Position numbers and translations under genes: made by a program. This document shows, piece by piece, positions 55,888 through 64,000 of a stretch of 64,000 nucleotides of DNA. The stretch's first letter is position 1, and each line of letters begins with the position of its first letter. The notes under the pieces were generated by a model. It did not search any database and was not told where the DNA came from. It was given only the letters and a program-made list of their open reading frames with translations. Origin of the DNA: Nitrococcus mobilis Nb-231 (GTDB taxonomy: Bacteria > Pseudomonadota > Gammaproteobacteria > Nitrococcales > Nitrococcaceae); NCBI RefSeq assembly GCF_000153205.1, contig NZ_CH672427.1, positions 793,394-857,393 of the forward strand, written 5' to 3'.

Positions 55888-56436
55888 ATGCACCAGCGAC
55901 AACCGCAAAGCGGCTCGGTGCTGATCGTCAGCCTGCTCTTTCTGCTCGTGCTGACCTTGATCGGCATCACTTCGATGCAGGGTGTCTCGCTCGAGGAGAA
56001 GATGGCCGGTAATGCGCGCGGCGGTACGCTCGCCTTTCAGGCGGCGGAAGCCGCCCTGCGCGATGGCGAGACCTGGGTCATGGGCATCGATCTGTACGAT
56101 CCACCCACACCGGTAGACACCTGCTCCACCGCCCCTTGCGCGCTGTGGGAGACCGGTAAGCCCGAAAGCTACCCGGAGACGAAAACCATGGCCTGGTGGC
56201 AGAGCAATGGGCGGGAATACGGTGTTGCGGGCACCCAAGAGCTCACGACCTCGGCGGGCGATCCGCGCTTCCTGGTCGAGTATCTGGGCTATGACCCGGC
56301 CAACAGTGTCCTGAACAGCAACGAGCGGGCGCGGCGCATCGGACCGCACTTCTACCGGGCGACGGCGGCGGGTTTTGGTCCCCAAGCCAGCGCGCAACGG
56401 GTGCTCCAGTCCACGGTGCGGACCTGGAAGAACTGA
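55888..56436 (+). CDS. pilX: Type IV pilus assembly protein PilX
   Basis: The 182-residue protein has a short hydrophilic leader and the PilX pattern QSGSVLIVSLLFLLVLTLIGITSMQGVSLEEKMAGN, in which the usual Glu5 of pilins is absent, a known feature of PilX and of GspK-type pilins. A PilX C-terminal domain with AFQAAEAALRDGE follows. AGGAGGG is upstream of the ATG at 55888 with 10-base spacing; an ATG at 55840 is an alternative. It joins PilV, PilW and PilY1 in the tip complex. Confidence 0.9.
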   Translation: MHQRQPQSGSVLIVSLLFLLVLTLIGITSMQGVSLEEKMAGNARGGTLAFQAAEAALRDGETWVMGIDLYDPPTPVDTCSTAPCALWETGKPESYPETKTMAWWQSNGREYGVAGTQELTTSAGDPRFLVEYLGYDPANSVLNSNERARRIGPHFYRATAAGFGPQASAQRVLQSTVRTWKN

Positions 56437-56498
56437 GTGAACCGGCGCAGTGATGAGCCTGAGTCCGGCGCAATCCAAGCAGATCGAGGGAACGACTC

Positions 56499-59400
56499 AT
56501 GAGACGCTTACAGGGTGTAAAGCGACTGGGGATGACGGGACTCACCGCCGTAGCGCTGCTGCTAGGAGCCCAGGGCGCACTACACGCCGCGCCACTGGCG
56601 CTGAGCACCAAGCCCCTGTTCCTGAAAACCGGCGTCGCACCCAACCTCATCATCACCCTGGATGACTCCGGCAGTATGAGGCGAGACTATATGCCGGATA
56701 ATCGAAGCGGGAATCGCAACGAACGTTTCTATTCGTCGGACTACAACGGGGTGGCCTACAACCCGGAGGTCGCCTATGACCCGCCGCTGCATGCCGACGG
56801 CACGCCGTTTAGCACCACATTCCATAATGCCTACACAAGCCCGTTCACCAATACCTGCAGCGACGGCCGCCGCGGCTGCGGCCCCGCCAAGGATCTGAGC
56901 GTTGACTATATAACCAGGGATCTTTGGGGAAGTAATCAAACCTGGCCGGCATTCTATGCGAAATTCACTTCGAGCAATCTACTCTCTCTTGTTCCGCTCA
57001 CCGTGCTGTGTGACATCCTCACCGACCTAGATCAAAATGTCTGCTACAACCGTGTGACCGTCTCAGCCACTTCCGGTCCGAGCGGCAGCGACGAGCGGCA
57101 AAACTTCGCCAACTGGTACAGTTTCTATCGCGATCGCAACCTCACCACCATCACCGGCGCCTCACGCGCTTTCTACCCGCTCGGCAACGACATTCGGGTG
57201 GGCTGGCAGCGGCTGAACACCAGCACCACCATCAAACCGGTACGCTTTTTCACCAGCACCCACCGCACGGCTTTCTATAATTGGCTGTTTGACCTACCCC
57301 ATAGCGGCGGCACCCCGCTGCGCCGGGCGCTACAGCGCGCCGGGGTGTACTTCAAAACGAATCAGCCTTACTACAATAACGCCGTGGATAGCGGCGATGG
57401 CTCCGCCAGCTGCCGCCAGAACTACCAGGTGCTGATGACCGACGGCCTATGGAACGGCGGCCTATCAAATGGACCCGGCAACTACGATAATTCGGAGCAA
57501 ACGCTACCGGATGGCACCAGCTACAACCCTCAGGCACCGTTCCAAGACGACAACAGCAATGTGCTGGCTGATCTGGCCTTCAAGTACTGGGCGGAAGACC
57601 TCAGCACACTGGCCAACGACGTGCCACCCTACATGCTGCAGCAAGGGGCGTCGGCCAGTGCGAATTACTGGAACGCCCAGAACGACCCCGCCAACTGGCA
57701 GCACCTGGTCAACTTCACGGTCGGCCTCGGTCTTGGCGCTTCTCTGACCGATCCAGTCTGGGGCGGTAGCACCTTTACCGGCGACTACCCTAATCTCGCC
57801 GACGGCAGTAAGAACTGGCCCGCGATCACCAGCAATACCCCCAGCACCGTCTCCGACCTTTGGCACGCCGCCATCAACAGCCGCGGCCAGTTCTTCAGCG
57901 CCGATGATCCCAAGGCTTTGGCCGCTGCTTTCAAGACCATCCTCAACCGCGTCGCCGATCGCACCTCTTCGGGCACCTCGGTGGCCATCGAGTCCGGCGC
58001 CATCACCCACTCGGACAACGTCTACATCGCCCGTTTCAACAGCCGCGATTGGACCGGTCAGGTGGTGGCCCACGCCCTGAGCCACGACCCAGTGACTCTG
58101 GGCGATATCGGCGCCGCGGTCTGGGATGCCGCCTGCGCGTTGACCGGTGGCGCTTGCACGACCGACGGCAACACCTATACCGGGCGCACGGCCGCCAATC
58201 GCCAGATCGTCACCTACAACCCGGCCACCGGCACCGGGGTACCGTTTCAGTGGGCCGACCTGAATTCAAGCCAAACGACCTTCCTGAATCGGGCCAGCGA
58301 CGGCACCGTGGACAGCGAGGGCGAAGCACGCCTGCACTATCTGCGCGGCGATCGCAGTCAGGAGCAAAGTAACGGTGGCGGCTTCCGCGATCGCAAAGGG
58401 CTGCTGGGCGACGTGGTAGACGCCACGCCCATCTATGTCGGCCCCCCGGATCGGTTCTACCCCGATGACTGGGACGACGCGCGCACCACTGGCAACGACA
58501 ATACCGCCGAAGACCAAGTAACCGGAACCTACGCCGACTTCAAGGCCGCCCACGATAGCCGCGCGGGCGTGGTCTACGTAGGTGCCAACGACGGTATGCT
58601 GCACGCCTTCGCCGCCGCAACCGGCGCGGAGCTGTTCGCCTACGTGCCGAGCGCAGTCTATGACCATCTAAGCGATCTCACTGACCCCGCCTACGGCCAC
58701 CGCTTCTATGTAGACGCCACCCCCACCGAGGGGGATGCCTTTTTCGGCGGCGCTTGGCACACGATTCTCGTCGGTGGTCTGCGCGCCGGTGGCCAGGGCG
58801 TCTATGCACTCGATATCACCACCGTGCCAGGCGCCAGTGCCGGCGAGGCCAGCGTCGCCGCCAAGGTGCTATGGGAGTTCACCGACGCCGATGACGCCGA
58901 CCTTGGCGCCACTTACGGCCAGCCGCAGATCGTGCGCCTGCACAACGGTCACTGGGCAGCGGTGTTCGGCAACGGCTACAACAATACCGACAATGACGGC
59001 AAAGCCAGCAGCACCGGCAATGCCGTGCTGTTCATCCGCGATCTCGAAAGCGGCACCGTCATCAAACTCGACACCCACCGGGGCACGGCCGACGATCCCA
59101 CCGGTAACGCTCGCCCCAACGGGCTCGCCACGGTAACCTCGGCCGATGTCGACGGCGACAGCATCGTCGATTATTTGTACGCCGGTGACTTGTTCGGCAA
59201 TCTGTGGAAGTTCGACGTCAAGGCCGGCAACACCAGCAATTGGAAGATCGCTTACGGAAGCAGCAGCAATCCGACACCACTGTTCACGGCGGTGGATGCA
59301 AATGGCACACACGAGCCCATCACCACGGCGCCCAGCATCCGCCGCCACCCCACGGGCGAAGGCTTCTTGTTGATGTTCGGCACCGGTAAATACTTAGAGA

Positions 59401-60071
59401 ATCAAGACTCCGCCCTCTCCACCAAAATGCAAAGCGCCTACGGCATCTGGGATCGGGACGGGAGCTCGCTCAAGGCGTTCACCCGCAGCAACCTCCTGGA
59501 ACAGACCATCGAGCAGGCGACGACCGTCAACGGCACCGATTTCCGAATCATGAGCGATCATTCGCTCACTTGGGCGGACTCGGATCCAACAACCTTGCCG
59601 AGCTCCAGCTCGGATGGGTATCTGGGCTGGTACATGGATCTCCTCGCCGGCGAAATGCAGGTGACCGATTCGCTGGTGCGCGGCAACCGGCTGATCTTCA
59701 CCACCCTGATCCCGAACGACGACCCCTGTTCACTCGGCGGCGACAGTTGGTTGATGGTATTGGATTACCGCGACGGCGGCCGCTTCAACTTGCCGGTCTT
59801 CGATACCGACAACAATGGCGTGTTCGCGCTCGCCGATTTGGTCGAGGTCGATGTCGACGGGGACGGCAACAAGGAGAAGATCAGCGTAGGCGGCCAAAAG
59901 TCCAAGAGTGGCATCCTGCAAACCCCCACCTTGGGTTCGATGGCCGATGCCGATCGGGCCTATTTGGGCGGCTCCGATGGCAAAGGCACGGATTGCGCCG
60001 GTCAGGACTGCACCGACATCGGCCGCGATCCAGCCACCCGCAACCGCCAGTCTTGGCTGCAACTGCGCTAG
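56499..60071 (+). CDS. pilY1: Type IV pilus tip adhesin PilY1
   Basis: The 1190-residue protein is the large, calcium-binding tip protein of type IV pili. Residues 1-31 form a signal peptide (GMTGLTAVALLLGAQGALHAA). A von Willebrand A-like region begins with the MIDAS-type DDSGSM (55-60) and continues through SGGTPLRRALQ and LMTDGLWNG. The C-terminal half is a PilY1 beta-propeller (VVYVGANDGMLHAFAAATGAELFAYVPSAV), with a calcium loop near residue 881-893 (DVDGDSIVDYLYAGD) and another acidic repeat, DTDNNGVFALADL. GAGGGAAC precedes the ATG. In related bacteria PilY1 mediates adhesion and surface sensing linked to c-di-GMP. Confidence 0.95.
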   Translation: MRRLQGVKRLGMTGLTAVALLLGAQGALHAAPLALSTKPLFLKTGVAPNLIITLDDSGSMRRDYMPDNRSGNRNERFYSSDYNGVAYNPEVAYDPPLHADGTPFSTTFHNAYTSPFTNTCSDGRRGCGPAKDLSVDYITRDLWGSNQTWPAFYAKFTSSNLLSLVPLTVLCDILTDLDQNVCYNRVTVSATSGPSGSDERQNFANWYSFYRDRNLTTITGASRAFYPLGNDIRVGWQRLNTSTTIKPVRFFTSTHRTAFYNWLFDLPHSGGTPLRRALQRAGVYFKTNQPYYNNAVDSGDGSASCRQNYQVLMTDGLWNGGLSNGPGNYDNSEQTLPDGTSYNPQAPFQDDNSNVLADLAFKYWAEDLSTLANDVPPYMLQQGASASANYWNAQNDPANWQHLVNFTVGLGLGASLTDPVWGGSTFTGDYPNLADGSKNWPAITSNTPSTVSDLWHAAINSRGQFFSADDPKALAAAFKTILNRVADRTSSGTSVAIESGAITHSDNVYIARFNSRDWTGQVVAHALSHDPVTLGDIGAAVWDAACALTGGACTTDGNTYTGRTAANRQIVTYNPATGTGVPFQWADLNSSQTTFLNRASDGTVDSEGEARLHYLRGDRSQEQSNGGGFRDRKGLLGDVVDATPIYVGPPDRFYPDDWDDARTTGNDNTAEDQVTGTYADFKAAHDSRAGVVYVGANDGMLHAFAAATGAELFAYVPSAVYDHLSDLTDPAYGHRFYVDATPTEGDAFFGGAWHTILVGGLRAGGQGVYALDITTVPGASAGEASVAAKVLWEFTDADDADLGATYGQPQIVRLHNGHWAAVFGNGYNNTDNDGKASSTGNAVLFIRDLESGTVIKLDTHRGTADDPTGNARPNGLATVTSADVDGDSIVDYLYAGDLFGNLWKFDVKAGNTSNWKIAYGSSSNPTPLFTAVDANGTHEPITTAPSIRRHPTGEGFLLMFGTGKYLENQDSALSTKMQSAYGIWDRDGSSLKAFTRSNLLEQTIEQATTVNGTDFRIMSDHSLTWADSDPTTLPSSSSDGYLGWYMDLLAGEMQVTDSLVRGNRLIFTTLIPNDDPCSLGGDSWLMVLDYRDGGRFNLPVFDTDNNGVFALADLVEVDVDGDGNKEKISVGGQKSKSGILQTPTLGSMADADRAYLGGSDGKGTDCAGQDCTDIGRDPATRNRQSWLQLR

Positions 60072-60208
60072 GGGTGGATCCGTCACACCGGCGAAGCCTG
60101 CCCCGATCCGGGGTCGGTGTCCATCCGGATTCCGGCGTCCGGATTGCGGTCGGAGAGCCGGAATGGCAAGAAAGCAATCATCAAGGGTTGCCCAGGGAGT
60201 TACCGATT

Positions 60209-60529
60209 ATGGCAATGAATCACACGTGGCGCTTTCTGCTCCGAGCGCTGGCCGCCGGCCTGCTGGCCTGGGGGCTCGGCACCGCCGCTCAGGAGGTGCA
60301 TACCTTCGAGGACAACGGCGTCATCCAGCAACTCGATCCCGTCGGTGAGCAAATCATCATCGACGGCCAGCACTATGCCCTACCCACCGCCGTAGCCCAG
60401 CAGGCCACCGATCAGCGCGGAGCGAAGATAACGCTGCAGCAGGGAATGTGGGTGAGCTTCTACGGCTCGGTCTCGAGCCACACCCCCCAGATCCAGGGCA
60501 TCACCTTTTTACGCTGGAGCGATAAATGA
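60209..60529 (+). CDS. PilY2-like small secreted protein
   Basis: The 106-residue product begins with a likely signal peptide (WRFLLRALAAGLLAWGLGTAA) and continues with a domain whose pattern, NGVIQQLDPVGEQIIIDGQHYALPTAV, resembles the small fimbrial biogenesis protein PilY2 that follows PilY1 in Pseudomonas. TLQQGMWVSFYGSV near the end fits the same fold. The ATG at 60209 is chosen by the signal peptide. The frame is open 210 codons upstream inside pilY1, which is not used. The family call rests on position and remembered patterns. Confidence 0.65.
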   Translation: MAMNHTWRFLLRALAAGLLAWGLGTAAQEVHTFEDNGVIQQLDPVGEQIIIDGQHYALPTAVAQQATDQRGAKITLQQGMWVSFYGSVSSHTPQIQGITFLRWSDK

Positions 60530-60540
60530 GCACGGTCGAC

Positions 60541-60580
60541 ACAAGGAAAACCTCAATAGTCCCCAGATTTTGTCATTCCG
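60541..60580. repeat. Dispersed intergenic repeat, copy 1
   Basis: The 40-base stretch beginning ACAAGGAAA matches the start of the repeat at 61292-61331 at about two thirds of positions. A short hairpin-forming stretch (GTCATTCCGACAAAATCCGAAATGAC) overlaps its end. It lies between the PilY2-like gene and pilE. Confidence 0.5.
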
Positions 60581-60651
60581 ACAAAATCCGAAATGACAGC
60601 CCGAAACGGTCTTTCGAGACCTAGGTGACTTACAAAGCCGCATTTCGCATC

Positions 60652-60727
60652 GTCATCCCAGCGTAGGCCGGGATCCATCTTGCTATTGTTCAAAAGAGAA
60701 ATGGGTTCCGGCCTACGCCGGAATGAC
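60652..60727. repeat. Long inverted repeat upstream of pilE
   Basis: Arms at 60652-60678 and 60701-60727 (27 bases each) are reverse complements at 23 positions and flank a 22-base loop. The arms begin GTCATcCC and end GGaATGAC, the type of GTCATTCC...GGAATGAC element scattered between genes in many proteobacteria. The stem would form a strong hairpin in RNA and may act as a terminator or mRNA stabiliser before pilE. Confidence 0.75.
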
Positions 60728-60765
60728 GGAACTCGGAGTTACTCGGGCCCCATAGGAGGATAGGC

Positions 60766-61206
60766 ATGAGGGAAAAGACGAGCCGGCGGCATACCAATGG
60801 GTTCACGCTCATTGAACTGATGATCACCGTGGCGATCGTGGCGATCATTGCCGCTATCGCCTACCCATCGTACACACGCCACGTCATAAAATCCCATCGC
60901 AGCACCGGCCAGGGCAAGCTATTGGAGATCATGCAGGCGCAGGAGCGCTACTTCACGATCAATAACTCCTACACCGCCGATCTCACCGACCTCGGCTACG
61001 GCGCAGCGAGTGCCGTTCCCGCTGATGGCGGTTGGTATACGGTGGCAGCGGCCGCCTGTACCGCAAGCACCATCAACCAATGTGTGCTACTGACCGCGAC
61101 CCCCCAGAACTCGCAAACCGCAGATTCCACCTGCGGCAATCTGACCTTGTCCTCGCGTGGACAAAAAGGCATCAGCGGAACAGGCAGTGTCGGGGAATGC
61201 TGGTAA
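60766..61206 (+). CDS. pilE: Type IV pilin PilE family (minor pilin)
   Basis: The 146-residue protein is a type IV pilin-like protein with a leader MREKTSRRHTNG before FTLIELMITVAIVAIIAAIAYPSY and Glu5 present. The SHRSTGQGKLLEIMQAQERYF-INNSYTADLTDLGY pattern is that of Pseudomonas PilE, whose C-terminal cysteines (CTASTINQC and CGNL-ECW) form loops. AGGAGG lies six or seven bases before the ATG. The repeat at 60652-60727 lies between it and the rest of the operon, so it may have its own expression level. Confidence 0.93.
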   Translation: MREKTSRRHTNGFTLIELMITVAIVAIIAAIAYPSYTRHVIKSHRSTGQGKLLEIMQAQERYFTINNSYTADLTDLGYGAASAVPADGGWYTVAAAACTASTINQCVLLTATPQNSQTADSTCGNLTLSSRGQKGISGTGSVGECW

Positions 61207-61291
61207 TGTGGGCCAGACCCGGATAGACTGTGATACAGTTCCGAATTCTGGTCAAACGGACAGCTTCGGCGCCGACATCCGAGCACCCGAG

Positions 61292-61408
61292 ACAAGGAAA
61301 TCTCGAATAACTACCAAGTTTCGTCACCCCGGCTCGCGCGAAGCGCGGCCTATCCTGAACCCTTCGGCAAGCTCAGGAGAATCTTCTCGAAGGACCGGGA
61401 TGACGAAA
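61292..61408. repeat. Dispersed intergenic repeat, copy 2
   Basis: This repeat begins ACAAGGAAA like copy 1. It has terminal arms TTTCGTCACCCCGG (61319-61332) and CCGGGATGACGAAA (61395-61408), reverse complements at 13 of 14 positions, and an inner hairpin TCCTGA...TCAGGA (61353-61378) around CCTTCGGCAAGC. The inner part resembles a widespread proteobacterial intergenic element. It separates pilE from the second FimT-like gene. Confidence 0.65.
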
Positions 61409-61455
61409 AAGCAATTCCCAAGGCCCACAGGCATGATCGTCAAGGAGGACTCATC

Positions 61456-62013
61456 ATGCGCGTCAACCGGGGCGTTACGCTCATCGAACTGCTTGTCACC
61501 ATTACCATTCTCGCGTTACTGACCATCGCCGCTACGCCCGCGCTGACTCAGTGGAGCCGCAGCAACCACCTCACTGCTGGCATCAATCGCTTTCATCGCA
61601 CTTTGGCGCTGACGCGCAGCCAAGCCATCGAACACGGTGGCCATGCAGTGGTGTGCAAGAGCACCGACGGGCACGGCTGCACGGCAACTGGAGGTTGGGA
61701 GCAAGGCTGGCTGATCTTCCTCGACCCAGCCGAGGACAGGCAGTGTCAAGATGGCGATTCCGATGGACGCTGCGATCTCGACGGTGGCTTGATCATCCGT
61801 ATCGAGCAGGGGTTTACCTCCGGTATAACCTTGCGTGGCAGCGGCAACACTGCCACCGCCATAGCCTTCAAAGGCAGCGGTTTTTCGGAAGGTTATCCGG
61901 GAACGCTCACGCTTTGCGATGCCTCCGGCACCGCGCGCGGCCTGGTGCTCTCGATGCAGGGCCGGATCCGACTCGCTCGCCCAGGCGAAGACAACCTACA
62001 CTGCCCGCCTTGA
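61456..62013 (+). CDS. Type IV pilus minor pilin, FimT/FimU family (second copy)
   Basis: The 185-residue protein is a second GspH/FimT-domain minor pilin. Its leader MRVNRG is cut before VTLIELLVTITILALLTIAATPALTQW, with Glu5 present. Pairs of cysteines occur in VVCKSTDGHGCTATG and at QCQDGDSDGRCDLDGG. AAGGAGG precedes the ATG. It is the last gene of the pilus cluster; its stop is only 6 bases from the ispH stop on the other strand. With the first copy it brackets the cluster, and one may act as FimU and the other as FimT. Confidence 0.9.
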   Translation: MRVNRGVTLIELLVTITILALLTIAATPALTQWSRSNHLTAGINRFHRTLALTRSQAIEHGGHAVVCKSTDGHGCTATGGWEQGWLIFLDPAEDRQCQDGDSDGRCDLDGGLIIRIEQGFTSGITLRGSGNTATAIAFKGSGFSEGYPGTLTLCDASGTARGLVLSMQGRIRLARPGEDNLHCPP

Positions 62014-62019
62014 CGCCGG

Positions 62020-62997
62020 TTAGCCGACCCGCAATGGGCGTTTTTGGATCGCGCGTTGCAAATCGCGTGGCAGAGAGAACACGACGTCCTCGGCGTGATG
62101 CCCGCCCTGTTTTTCGGGACGCTCCACGCCCCACTCGATCAACCGATCGACCACCCCTTGCACCAGGATTTCTGGAGCGGAAGCTCCAGCCGTAATGCCG
62201 ATCACTTCTCGACCTTCAAGCCAGCGCCGATCCAAATCCGCGGCCGTGTCGATCTGATAGGCCGGCACACCGATGCGCTCGGCCAACTCACGGAGCCGCC
62301 GAGTATTAGAGCTATTGCCCGAACCGACCACGATCATCACGTCCACCTGTCGCGCTAGACCCATGACGGCGTCCTGGCGATTTTGAGTCGCGTAGCAGAT
62401 ATCATCCCGAGTCGGCCCATGTATATCGGGGAAGCGCTGGCGCAGTGCGGCGATAACCTGTGCAGCATCGTCCATCGAGAGCGTGGTCTGACTCACATAG
62501 GCCAGGTCATCGGCATTTCGCACCGTAAGCGACTCGACATCCTCGGGTCCCTGCACCAGATAGATTGCGCCGCGCTCGGCCCCCTTTCCCTCGTACTGAC
62601 CGATGGTACCCGCCACTTCGGGATGTCCGTCATGCCCGATAAGAATCACTTCCCGGCCCTCACGCGCATGCTTTTGCACTTCGATGTGCACCTTGGTAAC
62701 GAGCGGACAGGTCGCATCGAATACCCGCAATCCGCGTTGGGCAGCCTCCGCACGAACGGCTTTCGAGACACCATGGGCGCTGAAGATCACCGTGCTGCCA
62801 TCGGGCACCTCGCTAAGTTCCTCGACGAATCGGGCGCCCTTGCGGCGCAGATCATCGACGACGCTACGATTATGCACGACTTCATGGCGTACGTAGATCG
62901 GCGCGCCAAACGCTTCCAACGCCTTTTCCACGATGCTGATCGCCCGTTCGACCCCCGCGCAAAAACCACGCGGATTGGCAAGAAGAATTCTGGGCAT
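62020..62997 (-). CDS. ispH: 4-hydroxy-3-methylbut-2-enyl diphosphate reductase
   Basis: IspH (LytB) is the 4Fe-4S enzyme that performs the last step of the MEP isoprenoid pathway. The 325-residue protein begins [20 protein letters not shown] and has the three cluster cysteines in [19 protein letters not shown] and [11 protein letters not shown], together with the substrate residues in [10 protein letters not shown] and [15 protein letters not shown]. The frame opens 8 codons upstream to 63021. It follows lspA without an intervening fkpB, unlike E. coli and Pseudomonas. Confidence 0.98.
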   Translation of the reverse strand: MPRILLANPRGFCAGVERAISIVEKALEAFGAPIYVRHEVVHNRSVVDDLRRKGARFVEELSEVPDGSTVIFSAHGVSKAVRAEAAQRGLRVFDATCPLVTKVHIEVQKHAREGREVILIGHDGHPEVAGTIGQYEGKGAERGAIYLVQGPEDVESLTVRNADDLAYVSQTTLSMDDAAQVIAALRQRFPDIHGPTRDDICYATQNRQDAVMGLARQVDVMIVVGSGNSSNTRRLRELAERIGVPAYQIDTAADLDRRWLEGREVIGITAGASAPEILVQGVVDRLIEWGVERPEKQGGHHAEDVVFSLPRDLQRAIQKRPLRVG

Positions 62998-63105
62998 TGC
63001 AAAACCCAATATTGTAAACAAGAGCGCGCCAGTATCTCATGCCTGCTGGCCAGACCCAAGCCGTAATCTTGCCCGAGCCCCAAGCGCTGGCCAGACATCA
63101 GCTTC

Positions 63106-63579
63106 TTAACTTCGCCGGCGCTCGAACCACAGTTGCAGGAGCAATCCAATCAGACCCAGCGTGATGGCACTGTCGGCAACATTAAATGCCGGCCAATGCC
63201 AGCGCCCATAATGCACATCGATAAAGTCGACCACATGGCCATAGCGCAACCGATCGATGACGTTGCCGAGCGCACCGCCAAGGATAAGCCCAAGCGCAAC
63301 GGCCAACCAACGCTCGCGCCGCTGCAGTTGGGCGAGCCAGCGCAACAAAAAAAGGCACACGCCAATCGCCACGGTGATGAACAACCAGCGCTGCCAGCCC
63401 CCTTGATCACTCAAAAAGCTGAACGCCGCTCCCCGATTGTAGCTCAACGTCAAATTGAGCAACGCAGCGAGCGGCACCGGCTGGTACGCCGCCAGCCATG
63501 TTTGGGCTAGGAATTTGGTTGCCTGATCGGCAATGATGATCAGGACGGCTAACAAGACCCCCAAGCGCAGCATCGGCAT
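63106..63579 (-). CDS. lspA: Lipoprotein signal peptidase
   Basis: LspA cleaves the signal peptide of prolipoproteins after lipid modification. The 157-residue protein has four membrane helices and the conserved blocks ADQATKFLAQ, LSYNRGAAFSFL, GGALGNVIDRLRYGHVVDFIDVH and FNVADSAIT; the last two carry the catalytic aspartates. It lies 9 bases after ileS and 108 bases before ispH, in the usual ileS-lspA-ispH order. Confidence 0.98.
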   Translation of the reverse strand: MPMLRLGVLLAVLIIIADQATKFLAQTWLAAYQPVPLAALLNLTLSYNRGAAFSFLSDQGGWQRWLFITVAIGVCLFLLRWLAQLQRRERWLAVALGLILGGALGNVIDRLRYGHVVDFIDVHYGRWHWPAFNVADSAITLGLIGLLLQLWFERRRS

Positions 63580-63588
63580 TTTCTCTAC

Positions 63589-64000
63589 TCAGGCAAAGCG
63601 GCGTATTTCGCCCGGTCCCGCCACGTTGCTTACGCATCGGCTGCAAAGCTCCGGGTGCTCGCGGTTCATGCCGACATCCGCGCGCCGCTGCCAACAGCGC
63701 ACACACTTGGCGTGCATTGACGGCCCCACTGCCAAGGCAAATTCGGTGCCGTCATTTAGCGTCGCCGCGACCGCCTCCACGGGAAGCGTGGTGAAATCGT
63801 GAACCTGAGCCTCTGAGGTGATTAGCAAGAAACGTAGCTCCTCGCCCAGGGTCTCCCACTGCCGCTTGAGCGATGCAGGGCAATAAATCTCAACCACGGC
63901 TTCCAGGCTCGCACCGAGCACGTTGGCGTTGCGCAGCTCCTCGATGCGCTTGTTCACAGCTTCGCGTAGTGCCAGGATTCCGGCCCAGAAGGGTCGGTCA
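63589..64000 (-). CDS. ileS: Isoleucyl-tRNA synthetase, C-terminal part (cut by window edge)
   Basis: The frame runs off the right end of the window; only the last 137 codons are visible. The C-terminal zinc-finger region is clear: KCVRCWQRRADVG and PELCSRCVSNVAG hold the four cysteines that bind zinc in bacterial IleRS. The upstream DRPFWAGILALREAVNKRIEELRNANVLGASLEA pattern matches the region before it. Neighbour order with lspA supports the call. The catalytic domain lies outside the window. Confidence 0.95.
   Translation of the reverse strand, partial: DRPFWAGILALREAVNKRIEELRNANVLGASLEAVVEIYCPASLKRQWETLGEELRFLLITSEAQVHDFTTLPVEAVAATLNDGTEFALAVGPSMHAKCVRCWQRRADVGMNREHPELCSRCVSNVAGPGEIRRFA

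Noticed and set aside
59570-60208. Long N-terminal extension of the PilY2-like protein inside pilY1.
   Set aside because: It has an Arg-rich shadow composition, and a signal peptide begins at 60209.
53494-62013. Genomic island integrated at tRNA-Thr carrying the pilus cluster.
   Set aside because: No integrase, no duplicated tRNA end, and the pil cluster order is the ancestral one next to ispH.
1-64000. CRISPR array, insertion sequence or prophage.
   Set aside because: No regularly spaced repeats, transposase motifs or phage genes were seen.

Overview
The window looks like a stretch of chromosome from a moderately GC-rich gammaproteobacterium. The evidence is the gene order rlmE-ftsH-folP-glmM-tpiA-secG-tRNA-Leu(GAG) ... 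initiator tRNA-Met-rimP-nusA-infB-rbfA-truB-rpsO-pnp, the block ffs-dnaX-ybaB-recR, carA-carB-greA, and a Pseudomonas-type minor-pilin cluster ending next to ispH-lspA-ileS. The species cannot be fixed from sequence reading alone. I see no insertion sequence, prophage or CRISPR array.

Layout. Positions 1-4,700 are a small accessory patch: an Sfp-type phosphopantetheinyl transferase, the decayed remains of a class III aminotransferase, dinB, and a two-gene unit made of an M20 metallohydrolase and an AstA-type arginine N-succinyltransferase. Positions 4,976-8,643 hold a three-gene signalling unit on the plus strand: a two-domain KaiC-like ATPase, a single-domain degenerate receiver, and a pseudo-receiver/degenerate-GGDEF/intact-EAL protein. 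From 8,650 to 44,873 almost everything is on the minus strand: a Nudix hydrolase, pnp, rpsO, truB, rbfA, infB, nusA, rimP, initiator tRNA, all fourteen nuo genes (nuoA to nuoN), tRNA-Leu, secG, tpiA, glmM, folP, ftsH, rlmE, a small membrane protein, greA, carB and carA. A divergent plus-strand block follows, with an ABC-2 exporter and nicotinate phosphoribosyltransferase. Then come an H-NS-like gene in an AT-richer stretch, recR, ybaB, dnaX and the 4.5S RNA gene on the minus strand, an orphan acidic gene, and tRNA-Thr(CGT). Positions 53,773-62,013 carry the type IV pilus minor-pilin operon (two FimT/FimU-like pilins, PilV, PilW, PilX, PilY1, a PilY2-like protein, PilE). It converges on ispH, lspA and the 3' part of ileS.

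How the parts work together. The minus-strand half is a translation, transcription and respiration block: complex I sits between two tRNA genes that flank other genes in E. coli. The initiator tRNA is followed by two tandem terminator-like hairpins before rimP-nusA-infB, so the translation/termination operon probably depends on read-through that NusA itself could modulate. carA has a good promoter, a leader with a 12-bp direct repeat, a terminator-like hairpin just before its Shine-Dalgarno sequence, and a TTG start, which together suggest leader control of pyrimidine/arginine precursor synthesis. The most unusual unit is the KaiC-like ATPase operon. It couples a RecA-fold clock-type ATPase, whose second phosphosite is changed from Thr to Tyr, to two receiver domains that have lost conserved phosphorylation residues and to an apparently active c-di-GMP phosphodiesterase. 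Type IV pili, encoded 45 kb away, are a plausible but unproven target.
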